From a virus: a stretch of DNA of 39,439 bases. The position numbers were made by a program, and so were the translations under genes. A model generated the notes under the pieces. That model saw only the letters and a list, made by a program, of their open reading frames with translations. It was not told the DNA's origin and did no database searches. Within the stretch, counting starts at the first letter, position 1. The number at the start of each line of letters is the position of its first letter. Location of the stretch: positions 1 through 39,439 of IMG/VR virus record IMGVR_UViG_3300046740_000696. One strand, written 5' to 3'. Of the stretch, positions 24,365-31,517 are shown one piece after another.

Positions 24365-24370
24365 AGCGTA
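24365..24370 (-). promoter_or_regulatory. class B promoter hexamer, GTG start at 24358
   Basis: TACGCT in CTGATACGCT, with an extended -10 TG, ends six bases before GTG. Confidence 0.6.
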
Positions 24371-24395
24371 TCAGCCCCCTCTGACGTTAGGTAAC

Positions 24396-24455
24396 CCTTG
24401 GTTTGCGCTGCCCTGCCTCACTTTGCGGCACTTGGCGAGGCAAAGCTGAGCAGCA
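24396..24455 (-). repeat. multi-hairpin 3' element ending in GCAAACCAAGG
   Basis: The element lies directly after the stop of the thioredoxin-like gene, read on the minus strand. GCCTC/GAGGC and CTTTGC/GCAAAG arms overlap, so alternative hairpins are possible. The last 11 bases are GCAAACCAAGG exactly. Confidence 0.65.
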
Positions 24456-24815
24456 TCAACGATTCGCGTTCGTAGCCGCGAGCAACACGTCGTAGATCTC
24501 TTGGTCGCTGATCGCGCCCTCGTGCCGAACCGGATGCGCGTTGTGCATCAGCAAGATCGTCGTCGGCATGCTCGAGATCTGGTAGGCGTCGCAGAGCGCT
24601 TGGAGCTGCGCGTCCTTCGACGTCGCGTCGAAGATCGCGACCGGGATCTGCCCACGCGTGTAGCTCTTGCCAATCTCGTGCTGCTCGAACTGCGCGCCGT
24701 TCGCGCGCCAACGCTTGAGCTCCTTCTCGAGCCGCGGCAAGTAATCGTGGCACGCATGGCATCCCGGCATCGCGAAGACGAGGATCAGCGCTCGCGTGTT
24801 TCCGAGATCGCTCAT
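24456..24815 (-). CDS. thioredoxin-like protein (119 aa)
   Basis: ALILVFAMPGCHACHDYLPR holds a CHAC redox pair (Cys19 and Cys22) after a beta strand, and SSMPTTILLM supplies the cis-proline (Pro84) of the thioredoxin fold. VAIFDATSKDAQLQAL fits the middle strand and helix. It should exchange disulfides in the cytoplasm. Candidate partners are NrdJ, whose C-terminal cysteines need a reductant, or the Cys-rich small proteins of this region. It is leaderless from a class A promoter. Confidence 0.85.
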   Translation of the reverse strand: MSDLGNTRALILVFAMPGCHACHDYLPRLEKELKRWRANGAQFEQHEIGKSYTRGQIPVAIFDATSKDAQLQALCDAYQISSMPTTILLMHNAHPVRHEGAISDQEIYDVLLAATNANR

Positions 24816-24821
24816 TCACCA

Positions 24822-24844
24822 AGCCTACGTCGACGATCTGACAA
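24822..24844 (-). promoter_or_regulatory. class A promoter, leaderless start at 24815
   Basis: TTGTCAGATCGTCGACG then TAGGCT, six bases before ATG. It starts five bases after the stop of the upstream gene. Confidence 0.75.
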
Positions 24845-24849
24845 CAAGC

Positions 24850-25758
24850 TCAACCTTCGTGATGCGCCGACGGTAGCTCGAAGATCGGCCTTCCGGCTTT
24901 CCGGCGCTCGTAGGCGCGATACGCGACCCATGCAACGCCGCCGGCGAGCACGGTAAAGCCCGTCCACTGCAGGATTCCCCACTCCGACGAGAACGGGTTG
25001 TCGGGCAGCTTGATGTTCGGCTTGTCGACGATCTTCTTGCACTGATCGACGCAGGCGTCGTTGGCACCACCCTGCGCGGTGCACTGCGAGAGGCACGTCA
25101 GGCGCGCGCTCGTGTAGTTCGCGAAGGCCTCGGCCTGAAGCTTGACCTGATCGGTCTGCGACTTCTGGATGTCCGACGACTTCAGGTAGGACATGATCGC
25201 GACGATCGCGACGGAGATCGCCGCGAATGCGACACCGGCGATGATGAGGATCAACGTGACTGGCGTCCCGAGCCCCTGAACTTGCTGCGAGCGCGCGAGC
25301 TGAACGTTCGCCAGCGTCGCGAACGTCGGCGAATTCTGTGGCTGCAGCGCGAAGGCATCCGTCGTGTTGATCGCGATGTCCTTCGTCGACAAATACACGC
25401 TTTTCGGCGTCGGGCCTTTCAGCGCGCGACCCATCACGCCGGATAGGCTCTGCTCTTCGCCGGCGCAGTCGATGTTGAGCGCCGCGGCTCCGTCGACGCC
25501 GCGCCACGTGAACAGCGTTGGCGTCTGGGGGAGCTCGGGCAGGTCGTTCTGCCCCGCCGCGCGTGCCGACGCGAGCATCCCGCGCTGCGTGTTGTAGCAA
25601 GCGAGCGCCCACAGGTTGTAGGCGCGCACTTCATCGCAGGTCGCGACACCGACGGAGAGCAGCCCCGCGATGTTCGACGCGGCTGATCGCAGCGCCTGGT
25701 ACATCGCCTCGATGTTGTCGGTGATGCTTTTCGCTAGAGCAGCGTCGTCGTCGGCCAT
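24850..25758 (-). CDS. membrane protein with two spans and a Cys-rich loop (302 aa)
   Basis: The N-terminal 165 residues are soluble and helical. A first span (TPVTLILIIAGVAFAAISVA and following) is near residues 165-190. A Cys-containing loop (CLSQC, then CVDQC) follows, and a second span (WTGFTVLAGGVAWVAYRAYE) is near 265-285. The tail is KAGRPIFELPSAHHEG. Two CxxxC pairs in the loop suggest disulfides outside the cytoplasm or inside the virion membrane. It lies among coat and membrane genes. No family recognised. Confidence 0.75.
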   Translation of the reverse strand: MADDDAALAKSITDNIEAMYQALRSAASNIAGLLSVGVATCDEVRAYNLWALACYNTQRGMLASARAAGQNDLPELPQTPTLFTWRGVDGAAALNIDCAGEEQSLSGVMGRALKGPTPKSVYLSTKDIAINTTDAFALQPQNSPTFATLANVQLARSQQVQGLGTPVTLILIIAGVAFAAISVAIVAIMSYLKSSDIQKSQTDQVKLQAEAFANYTSARLTCLSQCTAQGGANDACVDQCKKIVDKPNIKLPDNPFSSEWGILQWTGFTVLAGGVAWVAYRAYERRKAGRPIFELPSAHHEG

Positions 25759-25764
25759 ACGTCA

Positions 25765-25770
25765 AGCATA
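25765..25770 (-). promoter_or_regulatory. class B promoter hexamer, start at 25758
   Basis: TATGCT ends six bases before ATG 25758, just beyond the GCAAGCCAAGG end of the hairpin element. Confidence 0.6.
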
Positions 25771-25778
25771 AACGAAAA

Positions 25779-25867
25779 CCTTGGCTTGCGGCACAAAGCC
25801 GTACTTTGCGTGGCGACGCATAGCGCCGCACGGCACTGCGGGGCACCGCGGCGCAGAGCTAAGAAAC
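25779..25867 (-). repeat. multi-hairpin 3' element ending in GCAAGCCAAGG
   Basis: It fills the gap after the stop of the 25868 gene. Inverted pairs are GCGCCGC (25823-25829) with GCGGCGC (25848-25854) and TGCGT/ACGCA at 25807-25820. The terminal 11-mer differs from the other copies by one base. Confidence 0.65.
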
Positions 25868-26518
25868 CTAGGCGGCTTTCTTCGCGCCAAGCTTGACGTC
25901 CTTCGGCTCCGTCGCGGTCAGCGTCTTCTTCTCCCAGTGGACCACCACGAAGCGCCCGAACGGCCCCTTGCGCGCCGGACGGAAGTCACCGAGACCGATC
26001 TTCGAGCCGAGATCGTCGACGAGCAGCCGGACGATCTTCTCGTCGAACATCGACTCGTCGACGGTGAGCGTGAAGCTGATCCGCCACGTATCGAAGCGCG
26101 GGCGATGGCACATCATGCGGCCCGACGTCGACGGGTTCACGACCGAGCGCGAATCGACTTCCCACCTGACGGGCCCACCGTCGGGATTTTCGATCTCGCA
26201 CTCGATCTCGTCGATCGAGATACCCGCGGGAACGAGCGACGACTTGCCCGTCGTGATCTGCTTGCGCCCCGCCTTGTGGAACGTTCCGGCGGCGACGATG
26301 CCCGCGAAGACGTTCGGCCCCGGGATCATGGGATCGCCCGTCGGCGTCAGGTAGAGCTTGGGCTCGGCCTGTTCGCGTGGGGTGCCCTTACCGCCCGTGG
26401 TGATGGCCGAGCTCGAACCGGCGCTGACCTTGGCCGCGTTGGCCTCGGTGAAGCGGTTGCACAGCAACGGGGTTTCCCCCTGGATGCTGCATGCGATCTT
26501 GACTTTGTTGCCTGCCAT
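25868..26518 (-). CDS. unknown phage protein with PLLCNRF motif (216 aa)
   Basis: The start (VKIACSIQGETPLLCNRF) and the end (KGPFGRFVVVHWEKKTLT) resemble an unnamed group of phage proteins that open with a G-x-TPLL-x-N-x-F motif. The rest is beta-rich with a disordered loop near residues 30-50. I do not know its function; a nucleic-acid-binding role is only a guess from the ferredoxin-like look. Expression is unusual: a class A promoter lies 57 bases upstream of the ATG rather than six, and the leader can fold over the ribosome site. Confidence 0.7.
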   Translation of the reverse strand: MAGNKVKIACSIQGETPLLCNRFTEANAAKVSAGSSSAITTGGKGTPREQAEPKLYLTPTGDPMIPGPNVFAGIVAAGTFHKAGRKQITTGKSSLVPAGISIDEIECEIENPDGGPVRWEVDSRSVVNPSTSGRMMCHRPRFDTWRISFTLTVDESMFDEKIVRLLVDDLGSKIGLGDFRPARKGPFGRFVVVHWEKKTLTATEPKDVKLGAKKAA

Positions 26519-26575
26519 AGAATCTCCGACGCGATGGGTTGGACGCTGCGATACAGCGTCGAATCACATCGGAGA
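26519..26575 (-). promoter_or_regulatory. leader RNA hairpin covering the ribosome site
   Basis: Read on the minus strand, TCTCCGA (26575-26569) pairs with TCGGAGA (26529-26523), which contains the GGAGA ribosome site. Inside lies GACGCTG/CAGCGTC with a five-base loop (26560-26542). The ATG follows four bases after the outer stem. The outer stem would hide the ribosome site until opened by heat, a protein or a ribosome. Confidence 0.6.
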
Positions 26576-26597
26576 CACTACGTCGACGATCTGACAG
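26575..26597 (-). promoter_or_regulatory. class A promoter with a long leader
   Basis: CTGTCAGATCGTCGACG then TAGTGT. This is the only one of the ten copies followed by a real leader, 56 bases to the ATG at 26518. Confidence 0.7.
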
Positions 26598-26605
26598 CGA
26601 AGCGA

Positions 26606-26935
26606 TCAGGAGCGCGTGTCGACCGGTATCGCTTCGGAGATCGCGACGGAGATCTGCCCGTTGGCGCCTGGCGTCGCGGCGAACAACTTCTGTCCGGGCA
26701 TGACGACGAAGATGTCGCTCTGCCCCGCCGGAAGGTTGTAGACGCCAGCGAACGCCGGCGCTGACTGCAGAGCCGAGCCGTCGTGGGCGAGCAGCACGGT
26801 CGAACCGAGGCTGATGTTACGTACAACCACGCGCAGCGGCGTCTTCGTCGCTTGGACGACAAGTGCCGGCTTTCCAACATCATCGGTGGTCGTTACCGAC
26901 GGTACGGCGAAGCTGTCGAGGCGGGATTCCTTCAT
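26606..26935 (-). CDS. small beta-rich protein (109 aa)
   Basis: The product is almost all beta-type sequence (PLRVVVRNISLGSTVLLAHD, IFVVMPGQKLFAATP, GQISVAISEAIPV), with Gly/Pro turns and no Cys or membrane span. It follows the coat-like gene at 26967 by 31 bases. A small barrel next to a coat gene could be a cement, penton or spike-base protein; this rests on position and composition. Confidence 0.65.
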   Translation of the reverse strand: MKESRLDSFAVPSVTTTDDVGKPALVVQATKTPLRVVVRNISLGSTVLLAHDGSALQSAPAFAGVYNLPAGQSDIFVVMPGQKLFAATPGANGQISVAISEAIPVDTRS

Positions 26936-26966
26936 GGCTTGTCAGCTCGTAGAAGTAGAATCCTGC

Positions 26967-27485
26967 TTACCGGTTTTCACCCGGTGGCGCCACCGTGAGC
27001 AAGAACCCTTGGAACGTGATCGCGATGAGCAGCTTGGCGATCTCGAGATCGGTGAAGCCCGCCGGGAACGCGTCCACGTCGCAGACCACTTGGATCTGGT
27101 TCGAGGTAACGAGGTAGTGCGGATCCGCGAATTCCCACGTCCGCTCGCTCGAACCCTTGACCATCACGTCGATGCGCGTCGGGTTCTTGGTCATGACGTA
27201 GTCGAGGCCGATGTCGGTGATCTTCAGCTTGACCAACGCGGCCATCAGCGACTCCGTCGGCATGTTCACACCAGAGTCGAATACGATCACGTTGCTCGAG
27301 TCGGCGCCGTAGACGCGCGGGATCATCCGATGGATCTCGAACGGCTTGTTCACGTTGTTCGAGAACGTCGTGTCCGGGAACTGAAAGCCCGGCGTCGATG
27401 CGGCGAGGAACAGCTCACCATAGAGCTCGTACGGCTCGCGCTCGGTGATCAGCCTGTTCGCCCACGTAGCTGGAAGACGACCCAT
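26967..27485 (-). CDS. candidate coat protein (172 aa)
   Basis: Start ATG 27485 has GAGGAG six bases upstream, the strongest ribosome site here; upstream codons in the same frame belong to the divergent promoter gap. The sequence alternates strands and turns, with NNVNKPFEIHRMIPRVYG near residues 43-60 and a late DLEIAKLLIAITFQGFLLTV. The order of these blocks (N-x-P near a hydrophobic-Tyr-Gly block, later an aromatic-N strand) loosely matches the 28010 and 38773 proteins, so it may be a third single-jelly-roll-like coat protein. No database check was possible. Confidence 0.6.
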   Translation of the reverse strand: MGRLPATWANRLITEREPYELYGELFLAASTPGFQFPDTTFSNNVNKPFEIHRMIPRVYGADSSNVIVFDSGVNMPTESLMAALVKLKITDIGLDYVMTKNPTRIDVMVKGSSERTWEFADPHYLVTSNQIQVVCDVDAFPAGFTDLEIAKLLIAITFQGFLLTVAPPGENR

Positions 27486-27531
27486 GAGTAGCTCCTCGGC
27501 GCGCGGTTTAATTCTTTGCGCGTCGACGGGA

Positions 27532-27537
27532 AGCATA
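27532..27537 (-). promoter_or_regulatory. possible promoter hexamer of the coat-like gene
   Basis: TATGCT lies in the 76-base divergent gap, 46 bases before ATG 27485. If used, this mRNA would have a normal leader, in keeping with its strong ribosome site. Confidence 0.4.
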
Positions 27538-27561
27538 ACGCAAACGACGGAGATCAACCAA

Positions 27562-27909
27562 ATGGCAACGGCAGCGTCGGTACCGCCGCAGATCGAATAT
27601 TACTGCCCCAAGGTCACGCCCAAGGTGCTTCTCGTCAAAGGCCCGTCGGGGTGGGTCGAGACGTTCAAGCGCGCCCAAGTCGATCAGGAGCTCGTGACGT
27701 TCATGTCACCGGCGCCGATCGATCAGGTCGTGGGCCTGTTCATCAAGATTCGCGAGTCGGCCGACGAGCCGGAGCCGACGACGTGGCAGACCGTCATCGG
27801 CTTCATCGGCCGAACGATGGGCTGCACGCCGCTCGCGGTGCCGCACACGGTCGGCCTCGCGTTCTGGGCGCGCGTCGTGCTCGCGTCACAGGAACGCGCG
27901 CACAACTGA
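27562..27909 (+). CDS. unknown 115-aa protein
   Basis: ATG 27562 has GGAGATC nine bases upstream; longer frames run into the divergent gene. The product begins MATAASVPPQIEYYCPKVTP and has a helix with hydrophobic residues near the end (VPHTVGLAFWARVVLASQE) that could be a short amphipathic membrane contact. It is the only plus gene between 23637 and 30400, with a hairpin element at its 3' end. Function unknown. Confidence 0.68.
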   Translation: MATAASVPPQIEYYCPKVTPKVLLVKGPSGWVETFKRAQVDQELVTFMSPAPIDQVVGLFIKIRESADEPEPTTWQTVIGFIGRTMGCTPLAVPHTVGLAFWARVVLASQERAHN

Positions 27910-27966
27910 TTCTCGGCAACGCCTTGTGTTGCCTCGCAACGCGGTGCAGCGCCCAGCAAACCAAGG
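27910..27966 (+). repeat. 3' hairpin element ending in GCAAACCAAGG
   Basis: The element starts at the base after the stop. GGCAAC (27915-27920) pairs with GTTGCC (27928-27933). The exact 11-mer GCAAACCAAGG closes it at 27956-27966. Confidence 0.65.
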
Positions 27967-28002
27967 CTTCGTCTCGTCGAAGATCTCAACAACGAGACGA
28001 AG
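27967..28002. terminator. 11-bp hairpin between converging genes
   Basis: CTTCGTCTCGT and ACGAGACGAAG form a perfect 11-bp stem with a 14-base loop, between the ends of the 27562 and 28010 genes. It can serve both strands. There is no U-run, so a classical intrinsic terminator is not proven. Confidence 0.6.
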
Positions 28003-28009
28003 AGCTCGA

Positions 28010-28720
28010 TCAGACCACGTTGCGACGAATCAAGCCGTACAGGTACGTCTTGACGTCGGCGAACGTGAGCGCGGTCGAGCCGTCGGACGCCGGCTGCGAG
28101 ATCACGAGCGCGGCTTCGGGCGAGAACGACAGCTTGTAGGCCAGGTTCTCACGCAGCCAGATCGGCAGCACGAGCGCGTTGCGATCGCGCGGCGACGGGA
28201 TGCCGTTCTGCGCGACCTCGAACGTCGGGTTCGTCGAGAACACCGAGTAGCCGTGGCCCTGCGGGTAGTCCTGCATCACGCCGAACGTGTACTTCTTGTC
28301 GTTGTACACGAACTCGAGGTACGTCACGCGATCGACGTTGAACAGGGTACGCAGCTGCGGGGGATCCGACAGCGCACCGCCGGTGTCGGCGAGGGTCGGC
28401 GCCGTCGATGCCGCCGTCGGGGCGCGCATCACGCGGACCATCTTCAGGCCGATGCCGTAGATGTACATCTCCCACGACATCGGAAGACCGGTGTCGCCGG
28501 AGCGCGGCACGTTGGTATCCACGCGCGTCGCCGAGCGGGTACCACCGCTGATCGGCTGCGAGCGGCCTGCAACGAACGCCTCGACGGGCGTCGTTTGTCC
28601 GTTGGTCAGCTGCACCGTCGAGTACAGCTTGTCGTCGATCCAGTCTTCGATCGAGACCGTCTGCCCATTGGGCAGAGTGATCGTCGTCGTTCCGGGGGCT
28701 ACGCCTACAGTGCCGGCCAT
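28010..28720 (-). CDS. candidate major coat protein (236 aa)
   Basis: AAGGAGAAGTGAC before ATG is a strong ribosome site, as expected for an abundant product. The chain is beta-rich without membrane spans. RVDTNVPRSGDTGLPMSWEM near residue 68, and SPRDRNALVLPIWLRENLAY late in the chain, recur in the 38773 protein at the same relative places, so the two are paralogs. A pair of related beta-rich proteins next to membrane proteins is what one sees with two-coat-protein viruses such as P23-77, whose coats are single jelly rolls. The fold assignment is an inference. Confidence 0.65.
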   Translation of the reverse strand: MAGTVGVAPGTTTITLPNGQTVSIEDWIDDKLYSTVQLTNGQTTPVEAFVAGRSQPISGGTRSATRVDTNVPRSGDTGLPMSWEMYIYGIGLKMVRVMRAPTAASTAPTLADTGGALSDPPQLRTLFNVDRVTYLEFVYNDKKYTFGVMQDYPQGHGYSVFSTNPTFEVAQNGIPSPRDRNALVLPIWLRENLAYKLSFSPEAALVISQPASDGSTALTFADVKTYLYGLIRRNVV

Positions 28721-28810
28721 GTCACTTCTCCTTGCTGAGTCACCGACGGAAACGTGGTCGGCACACGATGCGTTCGTTAGGGGTCGGGCCCCATCACGAC
28801 CGCGAGAAAA

Positions 28811-29071
28811 CTAGCGACGCTTCTGCCTTCGACATTGAGCGTCATTCTCAGCGAGCTTCTTGATTGCGAAGATCGCAAGCTTGGGATCGACTCCAGGCAT
28901 CGCGCAGCGTTTTTGCACGGCGCGGCGTCCATCGCGGCATGTCAGGCTCCAAAGAGCCGAGTCACAGGCCGTATTGGCGTTCCACGTCGCGCTCGTCGCG
29001 TTGAAGCGGTGGGCCTTTCGGGCAGTCCATCGACCCCCTAGCCCACGCCGCTTATGTCGACGCCGCGCCAA
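28811..29071 (-). CDS. basic Cys-containing small protein (86 aa)
   Basis: The N-terminus is strongly basic (RRRHKRRGLGGRWTARKAHR) and four Cys are spread through the middle and end, with a basic tail QCRRQKRR. The best start I can find is TTG 29071, three bases after the preceding stop; no ATG is available in frame, so the start is uncertain. Together with 23293 and 29740 it makes a set of basic Cys proteins in the structural region. Confidence 0.6.
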   Translation of the reverse strand: MARRRHKRRGLGGRWTARKAHRFNATSATWNANTACDSALWSLTCRDGRRAVQKRCAMPGVDPKLAIFAIKKLAENDAQCRRQKRR

Positions 29072-29074
29072 GAA

Positions 29075-29710
29075 TTACCGCCCGCCGCCCATCAGCGTCG
29101 CGCCGTACGCGGCGCTGAGGCCGTGCACCGCGGGACCACCGACACCACGAAGGTGCGCGGCCTGCGGAGACATCGGGCCCATCAGCGAGACGGGCGGCAT
29201 GCTCGATCCCGCGCCGGCGAGCTGATTGCCCGCGACGCCGGGGATCGTGCCCTGCGCGTGTGGCGTCGGCGAGATCATCGGCAGGCCGAGCCCGTTGAGC
29301 GCGCGTGCCTGCGGGATCCCGAGCCCGTTGAGCGGATTGATCATCGGGATGCCCATGCCGGCGACGGTCTGCGATGCCGCGGCGGGGTTCTGCGCGCTCA
29401 CGGTCGCCGTCGCGAACAGCGTGCGCTCGAGGAGCGCGAGGCCGCTGGCGAGGAACGCACCGAGCGCCGAGCCGATCGCCGCGTGGCGCGTCGACTTCAT
29501 GGCGTACATCGCGCCTGACGCCGCGAGGCCCGCGAGAAGCCCGTAGGCCTCCGGGTGCTTCGCTCCGGCCGTCGCGGTGTGCCGCAGAAGGATCGCGGTG
29601 CCGCCGGCGACGGTGCCACCGATCGCGGCGCCCCAGATCGGCGAGAGCCCGACGGGGTTGCCGAAATTGTTGAGGCCGAGAAGGTCGACCGAACCGAGCA
29701 TCTTCGCCAT
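29075..29710 (-). CDS. membrane protein, glycine/alanine-rich (211 aa)
   Basis: Three or four hydrophobic stretches lie in the first 115 residues (IWGAAIGGTVAGGTAILL, AYGLLAGLAASGAMYAM, HAAIGSALGAFLASGLALLE). The C-terminal 95 residues are Pro/Gly/Met-rich and disordered, with repeats of the form NGLGxPMI. GGAG lies six bases before ATG 29710. A small multi-span protein beside the coat gene is a good candidate for an internal virion membrane protein. Confidence 0.7.
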   Translation of the reverse strand: MAKMLGSVDLLGLNNFGNPVGLSPIWGAAIGGTVAGGTAILLRHTATAGAKHPEAYGLLAGLAASGAMYAMKSTRHAAIGSALGAFLASGLALLERTLFATATVSAQNPAAASQTVAGMGIPMINPLNGLGIPQARALNGLGLPMISPTPHAQGTIPGVAGNQLAGAGSSMPPVSLMGPMSPQAAHLRGVGGPAVHGLSAAYGATLMGGGR

Positions 29711-29739
29711 GTCTTCTCCGTGTGTGTTGAAAGCGAGAA

Positions 29740-29916
29740 CTACTTCTTGGGCTGACAGCCGCCCTTGACGAACTGCCAGCCGCTGCGGTTACGCGACGAC
29801 TTGCCGACGAAACAGAGCTTCGCGCCGCGCTTGGTGCGCGGGTTGCGAACGCAGCGACAGCGCTCGCCGGACGATTCCGACAAGCCTGCACCGCCGAGGG
29901 ACATGATCTTCGCCAT
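29740..29916 (-). CDS. basic Cys-rich peptide (58 aa)
   Basis: ATG 29916 lies seven bases after the stop of the preceding gene. The peptide contains four Cys (ERCRCVRNPRTKRGAKLCF, then a late GGCQPKK) and many Lys/Arg. It could bind DNA or cross-link by disulfides. No family recognised. Confidence 0.62.
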   Translation of the reverse strand: MAKIMSLGGAGLSESSGERCRCVRNPRTKRGAKLCFVGKSSRNRSGWQFVKGGCQPKK

Positions 29917-29923
29917 CTGGATT

Positions 29924-30400
29924 TCAGCCGGCGTAGTAGTAGGCGTAGGGCCGACGCATCGACAGCGCCCACGCACCGTCGGCAACGGCGCCCTGCATCG
30001 AGCGCGGATCGTTCGACTGCGTCAGTGCGAAGAGCATCGCCATCTGCGACTGCATCTGCGGCGCGACGGTGCTGATCATCGTCGGCGCGGGGCCGGGGCT
30101 CGGTGTCCCGAGGCCACCGTAGCCGTGGAACCCGGAGACGCCGTGCGTGTTCATGAACGCCTGCGCGCGCTTCTGGTTCCACCACGACTTCATGCGAAGA
30201 CGCAGCTTCTGGAACGGGCCGAGGCCGTCGCCGAAGCCGTAGCCGGCGAGGCCCGCCGGAGGCATCGTGAACGAAGCGGCGACGTTCATCACGTCGACGC
30301 CGGGGTTGTAGCCGACGAACGGTGCGATCACCGACGTACGCATCACGCGATCGGGCCGCATGTTGTGCGCTTCGCCGCCGTGCCGAACGACTGTGGTCAT
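29924..30400 (-). CDS. unknown structural-region protein (158 aa)
   Basis: The protein is rich in Gly, Pro, Met and aromatic residues (FTMPPAGLAGYGFGDGLGPF, then a basic RLRMKSWWNQKRAQAF and a Gln/Met helix SQMQSQMAMLFALTQ in part). The end is RRPYAYYYAG. There is no clear membrane span; the basic-Trp segment could bind a membrane surface. It heads the minus-strand structural operon, with TACGGT six bases before ATG. Confidence 0.65.
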   Translation of the reverse strand: MTTVVRHGGEAHNMRPDRVMRTSVIAPFVGYNPGVDVMNVAASFTMPPAGLAGYGFGDGLGPFQKLRLRMKSWWNQKRAQAFMNTHGVSGFHGYGGLGTPSPGPAPTMISTVAPQMQSQMAMLFALTQSNDPRSMQGAVADGAWALSMRRPYAYYYAG

Positions 30401-30406
30401 GCGATC

Positions 30407-30412
30407 ACCGTA
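30407..30412 (-). promoter_or_regulatory. class B promoter hexamer of a structural operon
   Basis: TACGGT ends six bases before ATG 30400. The same hexamer is used at 34434. Confidence 0.55.
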
Positions 30413-30427
30413 GTCGTAAGTGGCTAT

Positions 30428-30534
30428 TTGTTCAAGTATTCTAACTGGTTAGCTACGTCGTTTAGTAGCCCTGATCAGGGCGTGATATCTAAGATCCAAC
30501 GATCAGACGAGTCGGGGGCGCCTCGTTTGAACAA
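30428..30534. promoter_or_regulatory. palindrome-rich divergent control region
   Basis: GCCCTGATCAGGGC at 30468-30481 is a perfect 14-bp palindrome. TTGTTCAA (30428-30435) and TTGAACAA (30527-30534) are inverted copies around it, and CTAAC-TG-GTTAG lies at 30441-30452. The gap separates a structural operon from an HTH-protein gene, so these are likely regulator sites. Confidence 0.5.
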
Positions 30535-30581
30535 GCCTGATCACGACGTTGCTGATCCTTTCGCCCCAAACCGCTTCCGCG

Positions 30582-31097
30582 ATGGCCTCGCACGCACGCG
30601 AGCGATCATGGGTGATGTTCATGCAAGCGAGCTCGCCGTGCAGCGGCGCCGGGCCGATCTTGATCGAAGCGATCAAGGGCTCGAGCCTTCAGGCACGGCT
30701 CAACGCGCTCAGCATCGACAACGCATTCGAAGTCATGTTGATCGGCTTGGTCGAGACAGCGGAGCCCGAGCTCCACGCCGAGGAGATCGTCAAAGCCTAC
30801 GCCGACGGATCCCACCTGCATGACGACTGGTACAAGGCGACGCCGGGGTTGCTCGCGTTCATTCAACACGTCGGTCAAGAGCCGCTACGCGTGTTGCTCG
30901 CCGAGACGCATCCCGGAGGCCTCAGCGAGACACCAGTCGACGTCAACACGATGGCGAAGATCTTGGGCGTCTCCGTTCCGACGGTTCGTCGAATGGAGAA
31001 AGCCGGCGAGATTCCGTGCATGCGTTGGGGCCCGGGGCGCATCTTGCGCTTCGTGCCGCGCGATGTTCTCGCGAGCTTGGCGCGTCGCCAGCGCTAG
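30582..31097 (+). CDS. protein with C-terminal MerR/excisionase-type HTH (171 aa)
   Basis: The last 60 residues, VDVNTMAKILGVSVPTVRRM then EKAGEIPCMRWGPGRILRFV, are a good match to the helix-turn-helix-17 (excisionase/MerR-like) plan with its wing. The first 110 residues are helical and unlike known effector domains. It should bind DNA; the palindromes just upstream are candidate sites. I use ATG 30582; TTG 30549 or ATG 30615 are possible, and no ribosome site separates them. It could be a transcription factor or recombination directionality factor. Confidence 0.7.
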   Translation: MASHARERSWVMFMQASSPCSGAGPILIEAIKGSSLQARLNALSIDNAFEVMLIGLVETAEPELHAEEIVKAYADGSHLHDDWYKATPGLLAFIQHVGQEPLRVLLAETHPGGLSETPVDVNTMAKILGVSVPTVRRMEKAGEIPCMRWGPGRILRFVPRDVLASLARRQR

Positions 31098-31103
31098 CGA
31101 ACG

Positions 31104-31126
31104 CTGTCAGGTCGTTGGAGTAAGCT
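31104..31126 (+). promoter_or_regulatory. class A promoter, leaderless GTG start at 31133
   Basis: CTGTCAGGTCGTTGGAG then TAAGCT, the most changed copy in the second half of the box. Six bases to GTG. Confidence 0.7.
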
Positions 31127-31132
31127 TCGATC

Positions 31133-31483
31133 GTGGCTCGCAAGAAAACCAAAACGAAGCCGACCAAGAAAGCGCCCGCACGTACTTGGCTTGCCAAGAC
31201 GCGGGCGATCTACCGAGACCTGCATCAGCTCTTCGACGATGCGCCGGATCTCGACAAGGCCCTCGAGCTCGCCCGCAACGTCGCCGGCATCGGCGCGGCG
31301 TATTCGTCGGCGATCGTCGGCAAGAACCCCGACAACGCGGTCGTGCTGCACCTGAACGACCCGTTCGCGCGGTTGCTACACGCGATCAACGATCACGTTC
31401 AGGCCTCGAACGCCGATGCCGATGCCGTGATCACGAACCTGATCCCGAAGATCGGCGAGGGCAACGCTGCGACGGCTAACTAG
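31133..31483 (+). CDS. unknown 116-aa protein with a basic N-terminus
   Basis: The first 25 residues are Lys/Arg-rich (ARKKTKTKPTKKAPARTWLA), then the protein is helical (DLDKALELARNVAGIGAAYS) with no Cys or span. The start is GTG, six bases after the promoter hexamer. It stands as a single-gene unit between two class A promoters. Function unknown; DNA binding by the tail is possible. Confidence 0.68.
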   Translation: MARKKTKTKPTKKAPARTWLAKTRAIYRDLHQLFDDAPDLDKALELARNVAGIGAAYSSAIVGKNPDNAVVLHLNDPFARLLHAINDHVQASNADADAVITNLIPKIGEGNAATAN

Positions 31484-31506
31484 CTGTCAGGTCGTCGACG
31501 TAAGCT
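31484..31506 (+). promoter_or_regulatory. class A promoter, start at 31518
   Basis: CTGTCAGGTCGTCGACG then TAAGCT begins at the base after the preceding stop. Eleven bases to ATG, so a leader of a few bases is possible. Confidence 0.75.
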
Positions 31507-31517
31507 AGAGCCTCATC

